Source: Entoloma clypeatum (taxonomy: Eukaryota; Basidiomycota; Agaricomycetes; Agaricales; Entolomataceae). Taken from it: DNA of 64,000 bases. Position numbers and translations under genes: made by a program. The stretch spans positions 5,146,001-5,210,000 of the forward strand of contig OY751486.1 of the NCBI GenBank assembly GCA_963565915.1, given 5' to 3'. Below the pieces are notes generated by a model. That model was given only the letters and a program-made list of their open reading frames with translations, made no database searches and was not told the DNA's origin. Of the stretch, positions 31,365-42,942 are shown piece after piece (the first letter of the stretch is position 1; every line of letters begins with the position of its first letter).

Positions 31365-32233
31365 ACATGGCAGAAGCTCCGGCTGTACAAACAATGGATA
31401 CATCCAAGATCATCAAGGATCCTGGGATGTTCAAGGACAGATACACCTTTGACGAATGGTGGAAAGCCACCAAACTATACATCAGGTTCCAAAAGAGCCT
31501 CACAGACGATCAGAAGATTCTTGTGGTGTTATCCCGCATGATGGAAGGGTCCGGCAGACACTGGGCCAGTAACAAGTTAGACACTCTTGCCGTTGACAAC
31601 GAGAACATCACCTGGCTAGGTTTTTCCAATGATATCACCACACAATTCTCCATCACCAACAAGTCGGTTGCTGCCAAAACAAGACTTGAAGTCCTGAAAC
31701 AAGAGAAACACACTGTTGATGAATTCTTGGATGAATTTGAAGAACTCTTGAAACTATCAAACCTTGGTGAAGAAACTGGGAAATACATCCTAGAGAAGAA
31801 CGTCAACCGCAGAATCTCTGAACAAGTGGCCAGCGATGGCAAGACGTACACCGATTACGCAAAGGAGATCCGAAACAAGGGACGACAGATGGAAGGACAC
31901 GCACTGGTCATCCGAGGTGGCGGCGACATGCGCACCAGATCGGGTACCACTTATGGTGGTCAGGGCAAAGCCATGGAAATCGACAAAGCAGGAGTAGCCC
32001 GTTGCTACAACTGTCAACGCTTCGGTCATCTGGCTAAAGACTGTAGCGCTCCAAAGAAGAAAGATGGTTGCAAGTGTTTCAACTGTGACCAAGAAGGCCA
32101 TATCGCGCGCAACTGCCGCAAGCCGAAGAAGAACTCTGGAAGGGTTAGGAAGGTGTCCGAGGAAGATGCCGAGAATGATGAAACCACAATCTTAGAAGCC
32201 GATGAGAAGGATTTTCCCGAAGGGTCCGATTAA
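31130..32233 (+). CDS. gag: Gag of gypsy-B, 367 aa
   Basis: The protein appears identical to the gypsy-A Gag (22429-23532), with the capsid-like core, two CCHC knuckles (CYNC, CFNC) and acidic tail. Only silent changes such as TTTTCCTGAA to TTTTCCCGAA were seen. Such identity, despite dead pol genes in both elements, suggests very recent copying with enzymes supplied in trans. Confidence 0.85.
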   Translation: MRPTDAQEQRFLRDLQRKYSERFATDSANESPDEFTFDSAQSDIEQMPRTGTHFQSLPVSRTPSSSQQPNSSPPLQTLNMAEAPAVQTMDTSKIIKDPGMFKDRYTFDEWWKATKLYIRFQKSLTDDQKILVVLSRMMEGSGRHWASNKLDTLAVDNENITWLGFSNDITTQFSITNKSVAAKTRLEVLKQEKHTVDEFLDEFEELLKLSNLGEETGKYILEKNVNRRISEQVASDGKTYTDYAKEIRNKGRQMEGHALVIRGGGDMRTRSGTTYGGQGKAMEIDKAGVARCYNCQRFGHLAKDCSAPKKKDGCKCFNCDQEGHIARNCRKPKKNSGRVRKVSEEDAENDETTILEADEKDFPEGSD

Positions 32234-32235
32234 AC

Positions 32236-34516
32236 GATGCTAAGTTGCGACCCTTAGCTATTAAACGGACTTGCTTGCCTTGTATGACTCCAGACAATAG
32301 AACCTATGTCATCCCTGCCAAGCGAGCCGCTGCGTTGACTAAGATTGTGAAGGGAGATAAACCTCCGAAAAGACGAGAGATCAGGCTGTTAGCTCAGCTC
32401 AGGACACGATGAGGACCAAAGGTTATCCGACCTGAGGTTGACAGCGGATGTGAACGCACATGCATTCATCCCAGAATAGTATGCAAACAGAACCTCCCCA
32501 CGCGAGGAATACCACCCATAGCAATTCTAAATGCGGATGGATCACCAAATCGACAACAGAAAGCGAGCCAACTTGCCGAAGTCAAGCTGGATTTGGGAGC
32601 ACATCAGGAAACCATGGAAGCAATGGTACTAGACATTGGGAGGACGGACATGCTCTTGGGACATGACTGGTTGGTACACCACAACCCCACAATCAATTGG
32701 ACAACCGGCGCGGTAACATTTAACCGGTGCCCAACAACATGTCGGACCAAACACTTGGATTTTAGTATTAACCTTAATGGTCGCAAACACCGGGTTCGCA
32801 TGGTTGAGGTGCGCGACAAAGATTCACCCAAAAAGTCGGATCAGAAATGGAAGCCTGGAGACCCTATTTTGGAAGCTGTCACTCCCACACCACCTCCCAC
32901 AACCAAACGACCCTCATATGTTGAACGATTTGCTCATCTTTTCGAGAAAGAGAACTTTGACAAGATCCCAAAGGAGAGGGAATGGGACCATGGTATCGAA
33001 CTTACACCGGACGCACCAAAGGAACTAGGGGGAAATACATATCCTATGACGCAAAAGGAACAAGAGGAATTGGGTCACGACCATCGAAAATCCGTGGATT
33101 GCACGCATCAAGGGTTCAAACCGCATGGAGACAGAAGTAGCCCAGGGTCTAAAGAAGAATCCTCATTGGTATCAACAGGAAAACGGCATCACATATGCAG
33201 GCGAACGAGTCTATGTCCCGCCAGATCCACTATTGCGACAAGAATTGATGTTTGAATCACACGATGCACCAGTGGCTGGCCATCCAGGACAGTACCGGAC
33301 ACATGAACTCCTCACTCGCACCTACTGGTGGCCTACCATACTGCATGATGTGAAGAAGTATGTGAAGGGTTGCGACACTTGTCAACGCAACAAGATTAAC
33401 CGACAAAAGCGACATGCTCCGCTACATCCCCATGCAGCACCAAGTCACCCATGGGAAGACATAGGAATCGACGTCGTGGGACCGATACCAGAATCTGATG
33501 GAAAAAACGCAATTCTGGTCATCACGGATAGACATTCAAAGATGCTTCACCTCATTCCGACAACCGTGGAACTATCAGCTGAAGGATTAGCCAAGATCTA
33601 TCGGGATCAGATATGGAAGCTTCATGGGATCCCCAAGAAGATCATCAGCGATAGGGGACCACAGTTCGCCGCAAAGTTCATGGAGATACTCTGCCGCATG
33701 TTAGGGATCAAGAGGAACCTGTCCACCGCATACCACCCACAGACTGATGGACAGGCCGAGCGATCACATCAGGAAACAGAAGCATTCTTACGAAACTTTG
33801 TCAACCATCTACAGGATGATTGGGCAGAATGGATCACAATCGCAGAGTTCCAGTACAATGACAAAGAACACCAGGCAACGAAGCACATCCCATTCTACCT
33901 CAACTACGGTTTACATCTGTGGAAGGGAGAACTCGTGTTAGAAGATACCAATCCGGCTGCCAACGACTTCTTGAAAAAACTCAAACAGGCACGAGAAGAA
34001 GCCAATGCTGCGCTGAAACAAGCACAGGATCAGATGAAGAAGACAGTTGACACACAGCGAAGTCCGTCTCGGGACTACCGCATCGGAGACAAGGTGTGGC
34101 TGGAAGGGACTAACATCAGGACCGATCGACCCTCAAAGAAACTTGATGCACTCCGACATGGACCATTCAAAGTCCTAGAGAAGAAAGGAGCTAGCGCGTA
34201 CCTTCTTGATCTTCCGAAGACTTGGAAGATGATTCACCCTGTGTTCAACAAGACCCTGTTGTCACCATATGAAACTCCGAAGTACGCCATCCAGAAAAAG
34301 AAACCAGCCCCTGATCTGATCATCGTTGAAGGACGAGAAGAGTACCATGTGTCTATGATCCTGGACTCTCGAAAGTTCCGCGGAAAGATCCAGTACCTCG
34401 TCCAGTGGGAAGGATATGGCCCAGAAGAGAACACATGGGAACCGCGAGCTAATGTTCAGAACGCTCAAGATTTGATCCGTGATTTCCATCGGCAGAACCC
34501 GTCACGTCCACGATAA
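32236..34516 (+). pseudogene. pol: pol of gypsy-B, RT and RNase H deleted
   Basis: The frame shares the TGA with gypsy-A (32410). Protease is more complete than in gypsy-A: VDSGCERTC at 32437 and then LLGHDWLVHHNP. At about 33073, QKEQEELG is fused to a frameshifted copy of the segment before the integrase (NPWIARIKGSN), removing RT and RNase H entirely. The integrase frame from 33125 is open: zinc finger CDTCQRNK, GIDVVGP, SDRGPQF, GQAERSHQE, then the chromodomain ending at 34516. Translation of the integrase would need its own start or a frameshift. Confidence 0.85.
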
Positions 34517-34639
34517 AAGACACCCATTGAAATCAGCAACAGCATCGACCTCATCAGTCAAAAAACCCACCGAGTTCTCCGCTCCGTCTTCAATATAGCT
34601 ACTCCATTCTTCCTCTATCTCTCCAGCATCCTCCACACC

Positions 34640-35002
34640 ATGTCCACCGCCACCACCACATCCACTGAAACCAACCCCGCCATCACTGCCCTCATGGGTG
34701 AAGCCCTCTCCATGAGAGACCAGATCCACGCGCTAGAAGCCTCGCTCGCCGACATCCTGCATCGACAGATGCACATCCGCCTCCATTCTTTATCCGACCT
34801 CCCCGTCGCACCAACCCCCGAAGAGAAACAAATCCTCGGGAACTACACCCGTACGCTGGTCGTTGAAAACCGGCGCATCTGACTAGCCGTCCGGAGTCTC
34901 GAGCTCGCCGTCGCCATCAACGAAGAGCTAATAGACGATTGGAGCCTCAAGGAGAATGGCTCCTGGACAAACAACGACGATGCCGGAGGATGGGGACAAT
35001 GA
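34640..35002 (+). pseudogene. sense accessory ORF of gypsy-B
   Basis: This is the homologue of 26017-26388: MSTATTTSTETNP start, EALSMRDQIHALEASLAD helix, PEEKQILGNYTRTLVVENRRI, then TGA at 34880-34882, and the remainder to GWGQ and TGA at 35000-35002. It differs from the gypsy-A and -C versions at about a quarter of positions while gag is identical. Confidence 0.65.
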
Positions 35003-35036
35003 CTCTGTGAGGACACAGAGCTTGAGGAGGGGAACA
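35003..35036 (+). promoter_or_regulatory. conserved hairpin and polypurine tract of gypsy-B
   Basis: CTCTGTG-AGGA-CACAGAG at 35003-35020 is identical to gypsy-A, followed by GAGGAGGGGAACA before the 3' LTR. Confidence 0.65.
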
Positions 35037-35424
35037 TGTTACGGACTTACCGGTTTGTATGTTACGCACTTTTCCCTTGCATTGTACCTTCGTTATTTCT
35101 TTGACTCATCGGACCGCTTATTCATTTACCTTTACTCTACCATTCTCCTTTAGTATACTTCGCTCTCGCGCTGACTCGCACTCCGCAGTAGGGATTACTC
35201 AGTCTGCAGTCGTCTGACTCACTTCGCACTGCCTTTCCGCAGTTACTGACTCATCCGCACTGCCTTCTGCAGCTACTGACTCACTCGCTACCGCTCGTAG
35301 CCAGTACTATATAAACCCCATGTACCATAGCTACATTCCTTAGATTTAGCAATCACTTTGCTCTTCACCTTTCCACTTCCTGCATACTCTGCCCGAACCT
35401 TGGAACGGTTTGTTAAGCATAACA
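35037..35424 (+). repeat. 3' LTR of gypsy-B
   Basis: This is the copy of 30188-30575 with about six differences, followed by the ATAAT target duplication. Confidence 0.92.
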
Positions 35425-35575
35425 ATAATCCCGTGGATATCCATACATCAACCCTTATCCATATCCGTACAGGTAACAACCCTTTTATCCGAGGGTTTTC
35501 AAACCACGGGAACCAAGGGTTTCATACGGGTACGGGTACCCTCATGGATCACCAGTGAATATTAGCATTACACTA

Positions 35576-38500
35576 CTACATATCCTGCTTTGCCTTAAGA
35601 CAATGAGCGAGCTCCTCGAGCTCTATCTGCCCCGAAACTTCATCCAACATGCTAACACTCAATACATCCTCATCTTTGACAAGGCCCATAAGGCTCCAAG
35701 AGCCAAGGCAAAGCAACACACGGGTGGATGTCGTTGAGAGACGACTACACATATGAGAGATAACCAGACGGCCATGACTAAATAGCCGTTCAACATCAAC
35801 TGATGTTGCTGGAAAATGAAGTCAATATTTGACATGATCAATAACTAGGGAACACACCAGGAATGCTAAGGTAGTCGAGAGCCATACGGGACAGACGCGG
35901 AAAGGTCTTCTGCTTCTCGTACCACCACTGAATAGCATCATGTACATTTTCAGGGTCTGTTGACAGATATAGTTGTAGCTCATCAACAACTGGCCTGGAC
36001 GACGTTGAAGGTGCAGATGAGAGTAGGTTATCGAACATATTCACCAATGACAAGAGTGCCTGAGTAGAAAATAATTAAGACGAGCAAATGAAAAGACAGT
36101 CTTTGTATAACACACCGTTTTCTGAGCGCTCGTGGCCACCACTTCCTCCACGTCATCACTTGACAATGACGATGACAACTCGCTAGTGCGCCTATTCCTC
36201 GATGATGATGCCAGGTGTGTGGATTCGATAGGCCTGTCTGCGTAACACCAATCAAACTCGTCGCAAACAAGCTGGCGAGTGGTGTCGAGCCACTGGTGCT
36301 CCCAGCATGTGTCGGTGAAATACTCGAGCTTGTGATGAGGGTGGAGGACTACAATACAGAAAAACAGATTAGGTTAATGTACGAAGAGAAACGATAACAT
36401 ACCCATGGCAATTCGGTACACCTCCGAAGCATCAGTCATTGAATAGTAACGGTTGAGGGTGCATTTTGCGATTTCGATGCCGGCACGCATAGCGGGACTG
36501 TACTTTGTTGCATCTGTGAATAGCATGTCGATATGGTCCATTGCCGGGATTACAAAGGGGAGGTTGGGAGAGCCATGTGAAAAGAACAGTGTTGCATCCT
36601 TGAGGACCTGAAGGTGGTGAGCGTCAGCGAAGCATCCACAACACGAGAGAAACGAGGGGAAAAAGAAATGGCAACAAGGCCGGCCACGCCATGAGTGATA
36701 GAAACAATGTGAGCTTCTTATATTCAAAGAAACCTCCACACAACGAGGACAGAGCTGAGAGAAAGGGCGAGAGATGGTTGTGAGAAACAAAGACAGTCGA
36801 TGGCCAGTCGACGGCAGGGCATCCATGCCAGGAGTCCGAACAAGGGAGATTGTGTTGGTGTGTTGGTATAGGGCAGAGGGTTAGGGCAAAGGGTTTGTGG
36901 GCGCTTGTGGGCGCTTGTGGGTGCGTGGGACTTACTTTGAGAATTCCCTCAAGCTGTTCAACAATGACCCACTCCTCCTTCAACAGTTTGTACTTGCGAA
37001 CCTTGTTCTCCCGTTCCGGCGTGATCGCGGTTATTGCGGTACGGTACTTGATAGCGAAGGTCAACATGTCGTACATCAAGTTCCAGCGTGTTGCAACATC
37101 ACGCAGCATAATTTGGATTGCCAGCTCCAACGCAACGAGGCATTCCTTCCATGCTGGCAGCAATAATGTGGCCGAGTGGATAATTTTGAAGGACAACTTG
37201 CGAAGCTGGGCCAGGGGTCAGTATTCATGAGTTAGGTGAGTTTTAAGACACTTACCTTGACTAACACACATTGAACGGGCATGATACTTTTTTTTAGGTC
37301 TTCTCGTTCATCGGTGGTCAACGCCTCGATCTCGTCAATCCACCCATCAACATTGTCGTCCTCCGGTGTCTCGTCCTCATCATTCTCATTGATTGTCGTA
37401 TGCTCTTTGCTCTCCAGATTTTCTGCCAAGTCTAACAAGTCTCGTTCCTCTTCCGAAAGGTCATTATCATTGGTAGTCCTTCGTGCCACGTCAAAATGCT
37501 TCAATAAGGACTTTGCAATGAGATTGACGATATGCAGGAAACACCGTGTACAATTCACACCATAGAATGCAGGTAGGACCTCTTCAAGCTTCTCAGTCAT
37601 TGTATCATTGTTTGATGCGTTATTGCAGGTAACACTCAGGATCTACCATGTCGTATTTTAGTAGGTGTTTCGATTCATGACATGGTGCAACTACTCACTT
37701 GATGTTCAATCCCATAATCTCTCAAGATTCCTGTGAACGTGAGTGCCAGATTTACACCAGTATGAGACTATTCTTATGTATGTTAGTGTCAGAGCAGACA
37801 GTCAATTAGCAGAGGCTCCTACCGTTGGTACCTCAATGACATCAAGCACGATGGAGATTGGACTGCCTTGCAGCTCGAAGTGAGCCGTAATGGCAACATA
37901 TGCGTGATGATTGGATTAAAATAAGTTCCACTTGTTCAATAATGTCTCGCATAGTCTGACCTGGAGCATTTTAGCAATGCGCTCACGTGTTCTACCAAAG
38001 ACTAACTTGACGTCGCGGGAAACCATGGACATGGAAGGGATCCAATAGTCAGGGCGACCCATCTTCATCAAGGTCTTGAAACCATTATCTTCAACAATCT
38101 TGAAAGGACGAAGACTCTCTGATACCCAACGAACAATGGCTGCCCTAGTTGACCTGTCATTGTGGGATTGAATATTTGAGGGACCGAGAAACTCACTTTG
38201 TTTCAGTCCTGGTGTGTTGTCGGTGCGAATATGTTACCTTGTTCTTGCCTTTTAACTGAAAACTCGCAGTGATTGATCCATTCACATTCAAGGGTTTGAC
38301 CACAGAATCTCGTGCATCTGTAGCATTACGACATGCGTTCACGGCCTTCCATGCCTCGTCTCCCCAACATGACTTGACATGTTTAATCAAATTGCTTGTT
38401 GATGTTTTATCTTTTGTATTGAGGTATCGGCGCGCTTTGTATTTGCATCCTCTCACAGCACATGTAAACTGTGGCATCATTTTCCCTCTTTGTAGATGAT

Positions 38501-38950
38501 TTCAGGGATTGGCTCATAGAACACATAGACCACAGAGGTCCATTTGCTACTCATACATTCTGTGACAATTTGTTATGTTGCTTTCTTTCAAGTGTTATGT
38601 TGTAATCACTTACTCAGTGCTGCCTCAGAGTCCTCTTGTTCCTCTTGGGTGGTTTCGTCTTCATCGTTGACCTCAATGACTTCAACATGTCGACATTTAG
38701 CTGGGCCTGGGCCTGGGCCAGGGTCACTTGGGGTAGGGGCCTCGTTATTGGTGCTATTGTCTTCTCCATTGAGGTCTGTCCTTTTCTTTCGGGACCGCTT
38801 CTTTGATGGACTGAGAAGATTCGATGCCATTCTTTTGACAGATGATGCAATCTTCTTTGCAGTCGTGGCAATTGCCTTGAGAGATTTTGTAGCTGATCTG
38901 GCCGATGTGCCGGATTTCGTAGACTGCGTATCACCGGTACACTTTGCCAT
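35576..38950 (-). pseudogene. hAT-2 transposase, multi-exon, degraded
   Basis: The N-terminal exon starts MAKCTGDTQ (38950), is basic then acidic, and is followed by a BED-type zinc finger (CAVRGCKYKARR...HVKSCW) near 38450. The core includes AYVAITAHFELQGSP near 37900, VTCNNASNND near 37620 where the catalytic DN of hAT enzymes has become NN, and RCFLHIVNLIAKSLL near 37540. The C-terminal dimerisation block runs FPRLSRMALDYLSIP, a 49 nt intron, then ATSVDVERLFSHGRLVISH, ending TAG at 35576. The lost Asp and broken joins argue against activity. Confidence 0.8.
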
Positions 38951-39329
38951 GAAGGGGGTAATTAGATGATCTGATTTCGCTAGGTGTCCCTGTAGTTGTG
39001 TGGCTTGTTAGAACTACACAGTATATATTTATTTTGCCCCACGGGTATTGGAGGGTATTGGATATGGCAATTGTGACCCTTATCCATATCCATGTGTACC
39101 CTTATCCATGACCCTCACGGATTACCCCTACCCTTGCCATTGCCTAGTCAGGAGGGGCAAGGCATGAGGATCACGCATGCACCAGGATGTCTGTAAATCA
39201 TGTCATGGTCACCAGGGGTGGGACATGCAGGTTGTGCATGTGTCAGGATGGGGTAAATGATGGCCACATTGAAAGAAGTGTGTGGGTGGAAACGACAAGT
39301 GGGGGGGGGGGGGAAGGGGGAATGTTGAG

Positions 39330-40160
39330 TCATAGTGGTCTGCCTTGGTGGGGGGAATGGAAACGTATCATGGGTCTGTCATACTGTTCTGCCCGTAATC
39401 TGTCATCAATTTCTTGAAAATGGCCCCTACTAAACTCTATGGGATTGAAGGCCTGGGATGTTCCCAGAGTGTCAAACCAGGCTTTCCACACCGTGGCCTG
39501 GTACTTGATGAGGGCGTGGTCAGATCTATAGAGCCTGTGTGAACGCTCAATGTCTAATCTAGTGAAAAATTTTGCCATGGTGATGTAATGTGATGGGGGC
39601 CATTCTTCCTCCTTCATGGTGTTCACAAAAACCTTGGAGGCATAGTTTACCTGGTCCCAGGTGAGCCGGGAGTTGGGGCAGGCATTCCGTGATGCCTTCG
39701 TGGTGGAGACTGGTCAGAGCTGGATGGAGTTAGTGTTGTCGCTGACGATGCCAAATGTATCTTTGGTGGTGGAAGTGGTGGGCATGGCTGCTTTGAGGCA
39801 CCTGTCTTGTGTGAAGTACCAAAGCTCTACCCATTCCCGTTTGCGTAGCTTGGTGCGAGCGAAGTCCAATGGGCTGATGGTTTCTCAGGAGGGAATAGAA
39901 ACATCGTCAGGGAAGCTTATTTTGTGGTTTTGCGTAACGGGGTCGGCTGGGTGGGTTTCTTGTTGCGGGGGTGTCCTGTCTGCTTGTTCTACAACCCAAG
40001 TGGGTGACGTAGCTGCCTGATTGCGGTCCAGGTGATGCGGAGGCTCTCTATGATGGCGGTGGGAGCCACTCCGGCATCGACTAGAAGCTGCCTTGATGGA
40101 GCAAAGGTCTCGCTCTCGAAGTCTGGCTCAATCTCGTTGAGTGGATCTGCCGGGTCCATC
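39330..40160 (-). pseudogene. gag-like retroelement protein remnant
   Basis: Fragments in successive minus-strand frames read MDPADPLNEIEPDFES (from 40160), FARTKLRKREWVELWYF (near 39850), then WDQVNYASKVFVNTMKE and ITMAKFFTRLDIERSHRLY with a C-terminal IKYQATVWKAWF. I recall similar proteins accompanying retroelements in mushroom genomes, but cannot verify this. The frames are broken by stops near 39895 and 39990. Introns may join some parts. Confidence 0.45.
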
Positions 40161-40399
40161 TATAGATGGGAAAAAGGAGTGATGAGGACAACTAGTCCTG
40201 AGAAACGAAGAGAGGAAAGAAAGAAAGCGTACGAAAGTAAAAGTGAATGAAACATTGAAACCAAGGCGAGGAGCTTATGAGCTCACTCGCAAGGAGGAAC
40301 GTGGATGCAATGAGGACAGAGCCGATCACTGCATCCATGTGATGCTACCAAAGAAAACATTCAAGTGTGCTCGTGCCTCACTTGCTTGATACTCACTCT

Positions 40400-40568
40400 T
40401 AACTTGAGTCCGACCTCCGACCCTCCAATCCTCCAATCCTCCGAAATAAGGACACTGATGTATTAGAGAGAGCGCAACACACAAGTTGAAGCCAAGTCCT
40501 TGCCCCTACATTGCACGTGCTCCAATCTCCAACCTTCCAACGCGTCCGACGTAGCTCCGACATTTTGT
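40400..40568 (+). repeat. LTR fragment related to gypsy-1
   Basis: GCAACACACAAGTTGAAGCC and the following CTCCGACATTTT resemble the 3' end of the gypsy-1 LTR (5143-5215), with the same TCCGAC words. Only the distal part of an LTR is recognisable. The stretch 40161-40399 holds nothing I can name. Confidence 0.45.
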
Positions 40569-40627
40569 TGTTCAGTTCTTAACAGTTGGATAGATCAAAT
40601 CACATGCATTTAGAACTATTACAGCTG

Positions 40628-40634
40628 TATAAAA
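40628..40634 (+). promoter_or_regulatory. TATA box of diverged peptide-gene relic
   Basis: CTGTATAAAATGGGCGCGG and the following leader (TCCTCTTCAGCACAGCAAGT) align with the peptide-gene promoters at 15114 and 44502. Confidence 0.6.
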
Positions 40635-40717
40635 TGGGCGCGGTGTTTGTCCTCTTCAGCACAGCAAGTGTCCAAGTTGTCGTGCTCTCACTCCGACAAA
40701 CCCAATGATCCGCCGCG

Positions 40718-40840
40718 CACAAGTGCAAGGCTACTGAAAAAACCGACTGCACCAACAATTCGAATGTATGCTGTGGGACATACCGGTACTGCATTTCCAA
40801 CGGCATGAAAAAGGCCAGCCATCCCACCCACAAAACTTAG
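40718..40840 (+). pseudogene. cysteine-rich peptide gene relic, signal peptide lost
   Basis: Downstream of a conserved promoter and leader, the frame at 40718-40840 has cysteines spaced C-x6-C-x6-C-C-x5-C, close to the C-x7-C-x7-C-C-x3-C of the intact genes. The start codon and signal peptide are deleted. The position of the intron donor reads GCCAGCC instead of GTGAGCC, so splicing to the last cysteine is probably lost. It shows that a third, more divergent mature sequence existed in the family. Confidence 0.6.
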
Positions 40841-41446
40841 CCCATGACTAATGTCAATTGTGGAATAGAGTTGTAGTAATACTAACTGTGATGACAAACA
40901 AGGGAGAGGAAAAGGGAAGCAGTTCATTCTCACATCCCTGCCTGCTTGGGTTGGACATCAGAGACGATGTGTATGCCCTCCAGCACACATTGTGTAGTTC
41001 TGGGTTAAACACCCAGGTACCCCAGATCTTGCCCTGATTATCTGAGTGGAATAGAGAAGTCAGGTTGAGTCACATGGTTTAAAACTTTCATGAGGACCCA
41101 TTTTGTTCAACGTTCAACTCTCCAGTCTTACATCCGACTGGCGGTGCCCCATCATGGATGTCGATGAACCCCGAAGATGACAACTGCGGATTGGTGAATA
41201 GCAGCAGCATCCAGCACCTATAAAAGAATGGGAGGACAAGCGGGTGGACGTCCTCAACAACCACTCAAGCTTCTAGATACCCCCATACCTCTTTAACACA
41301 TCTGAAATGTGTATTATCGGTGTTTGCCTCTGCGGAAAGACTACAGTCTCGCTACACCCATGAGGATCAGGTGCGCCTTTTGGGATCCTCCACTGCACCG
41401 ACTGCAAGTGGATGAGCAGGAGTGCCTTCACAACCAATGTCCTGGC

Positions 41447-42942
41447 ACTCTAACTACAGGTGAAGTGCACATGAAGAAATTAATTCAATTAATCAAAATT
41501 AATTCAAGGGAGGAGGAGAAAAGTAGATGACAAGGGTACTTCATAATTATTGTCTATGCCTGTGGGCTAACTTTTGAAAGCCAAGTACTGATGAAAATGT
41601 ACTAAGGAATTGAGACTCGAGAGTGTGATTCACTGACAGCTGAATTTATCAGAATCTGGAAAACATGAACAGGCAATTCCCAGGCAATGTTCTGAGAAAA
41701 GACAGAAATCCATTTATCTTTGAGAAACTGGCAGGGCCTGGCTGCCCATGTATTTTACTGCTTAATAGCTAAATTACGAGTCCTCATATGTAACCATCCT
41801 CACCAACCTCGCCGACAACTACACTGCCCACCGTCGAGTCGAAACCCAGCTGCAGGTATGGCCGTTGGGCGCGAAGGGAGGCCGTTAGGCAGAGGTACAG
41901 CCATTGTGCGTGAAGGTATGGCCGTTGGGCATGAAGGGGGACGAGACGCGGCCGTTGGGCACGAAGTTACGGCCATTGTGCATGAAGGTCGGCCATTGTG
42001 CACGAAGGGGGACGAGACGTGGCCGTTGGGTGTGAAGGACGGCCGGTAAGTGTGAAGTACGGCCGTTGGGCACGAAGGGGGATGAGACGAGGCCGTTGGG
42101 CAGAGGTACGGCCATTGTGCGCGAAGGTACGGCCGTTGGGCACGAAGGAGGATGAGACGCGGGCGTTGGGTGTGAGGGACGACCATTGGGCGCGAAGGGA
42201 GGCCATACGGCCATTGGGCATGAAGGGGGACGAGACGTGGCCGTAGGGCGTGAGGTACGACCATTGGGAGCGAAGGTACAGCCATTGGGCACGAAGGGGG
42301 ACGAGACGTGGGCGTCGGGCGTGAAGGACAGCCGTTAAGCATGAAGTACGGCTGTTGGGCGTGAGGTACGACCGTTGGGCGTAAATGTACGGCCATTGGG
42401 CGTGAAGGTACGGCCGTTGGGCGTGAAGGTACGGCCGTTGGGCAGGCACAAAGGGGGACGAGACGCGGCAGTTGGGCAGAGGTATAGCCATTGTGCGCGA
42501 AGTACGGCCGTTGGGCGCGAAGGTGGACGAGACGTGACCTTTGAGCGTGAGGCACGACCGTTGGGCGTAAAGGTACGGCCGTTGGGCACGAAGGGGGACG
42601 AGGCGTGGGCGTTGGGCATGAGGTACGACCATTGAGAGGGAAGGTACGGCCATTGGGCACGAAGGGGGATGAGACTGCAGCAGTTGGGGTTTGGCTGCGT
42701 CCTCACGTGGCCTGCCAACTGGTCGGCCGCCTTTCCCTGCGTCACAAATGTTCTCCATCCTGGGAGGTCATCGACATTCTCGGCACTTCGGAGAGTCGTT
42801 GGTGGTTGCAATCGGCGGCATTGTCGCGTGAGTCGGAATTCGGTTCGTTGTTTGGCCGAGTTATCTCATGGACAAAAAAGTTAAGTATTTCGAACTCAGA
42901 TAGGTTAGGTCTGTGCTCCACCTATACAGTGCCAGGAGCCAG
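41447..42942. mobile_element. insertion carrying the minisatellite, flanked by a 9 bp direct repeat
   Basis: TGTCCTGGC is present at 41438-41446 and 42943-42951, whereas the intact gene has it once, so the block between is an insertion with a target duplication. The ends are weakly inverted (GGCACTCTAACTACAGGTG and CACCTATACAGTGCC). The left 370 bp are AT-rich and non-coding, the middle is the minisatellite, and the right 250 bp are unrecognised. No transposase is seen. A hAT- or Mutator-like origin fits an 8-9 bp duplication. Confidence 0.6.
41850..42675. repeat. GGCC-RTTGGGC minisatellite array 2
   Basis: There are dozens of degenerate ~20 bp units around GGTACGGCCGTTGGGCGTGA, often separated by AAGGGGGACGAGACG. 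Three near-perfect consecutive units are at about 42385-42445. The array shares its core with 26850-27375. The three long overlapping minus-strand frames (PNGRTF and PTAVPS repeats) follow from unit length and are not genes. Confidence 0.8.

Larger units (their letters stand above)
30188..35424 (+). mobile_element. Ty3/gypsy chromovirus gypsy-B, full length with internal RT deletion
   Basis: It has two 388 bp LTRs and a perfect target duplication ATAAT (30183-30187 and 35425-35429). The LTRs differ at about six sites, mostly transitions at CpG. Gag is intact, but pol jumps from the start of RT to just before the integrase, so the element is non-autonomous. The U3 differs from gypsy-A/C whereas R-U5, leader and gag are nearly identical to gypsy-A. 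Confidence 0.95.
30165..39146 (-). mobile_element. hAT transposon hAT-2, split by gypsy-B
   Basis: Left end TAGGCAATGGC (30168) and right end GCCATTGCCTA (ending 39146) are inverted. GTCAGGA occurs at 30157-30163 and 39147-39153, a likely target duplication with a 2-3 base slip at the left end. Gypsy-B (30188-35424) sits in the left terminal repeat; without it hAT-2 is ~3.7 kb. Subterminal regions are rich in CCCTTATCCATATCC and GGGTA words. A minus-strand transposase gene fills the interior. Confidence 0.7.

Noticed and set aside
39300..39313. G-homopolymer as a regulatory quadruplex
   Set aside because: A single uninterrupted G run near degraded coding sequence; probably a simple repeat or sequencing-sensitive tract.
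41850..42675. CRISPR-like regular repeats
   Set aside because: Units are degenerate and contiguous, without unique spacers of constant length, and the DNA is eukaryotic.
41800..42811. Three long overlapping minus-strand frames (up to 286 codons) of PNGRTF/PTAVPS repeats
   Set aside because: They exist in more than one frame at once because the minisatellite unit is often a multiple of three; the sequence is repeat DNA, with no start context or domain.
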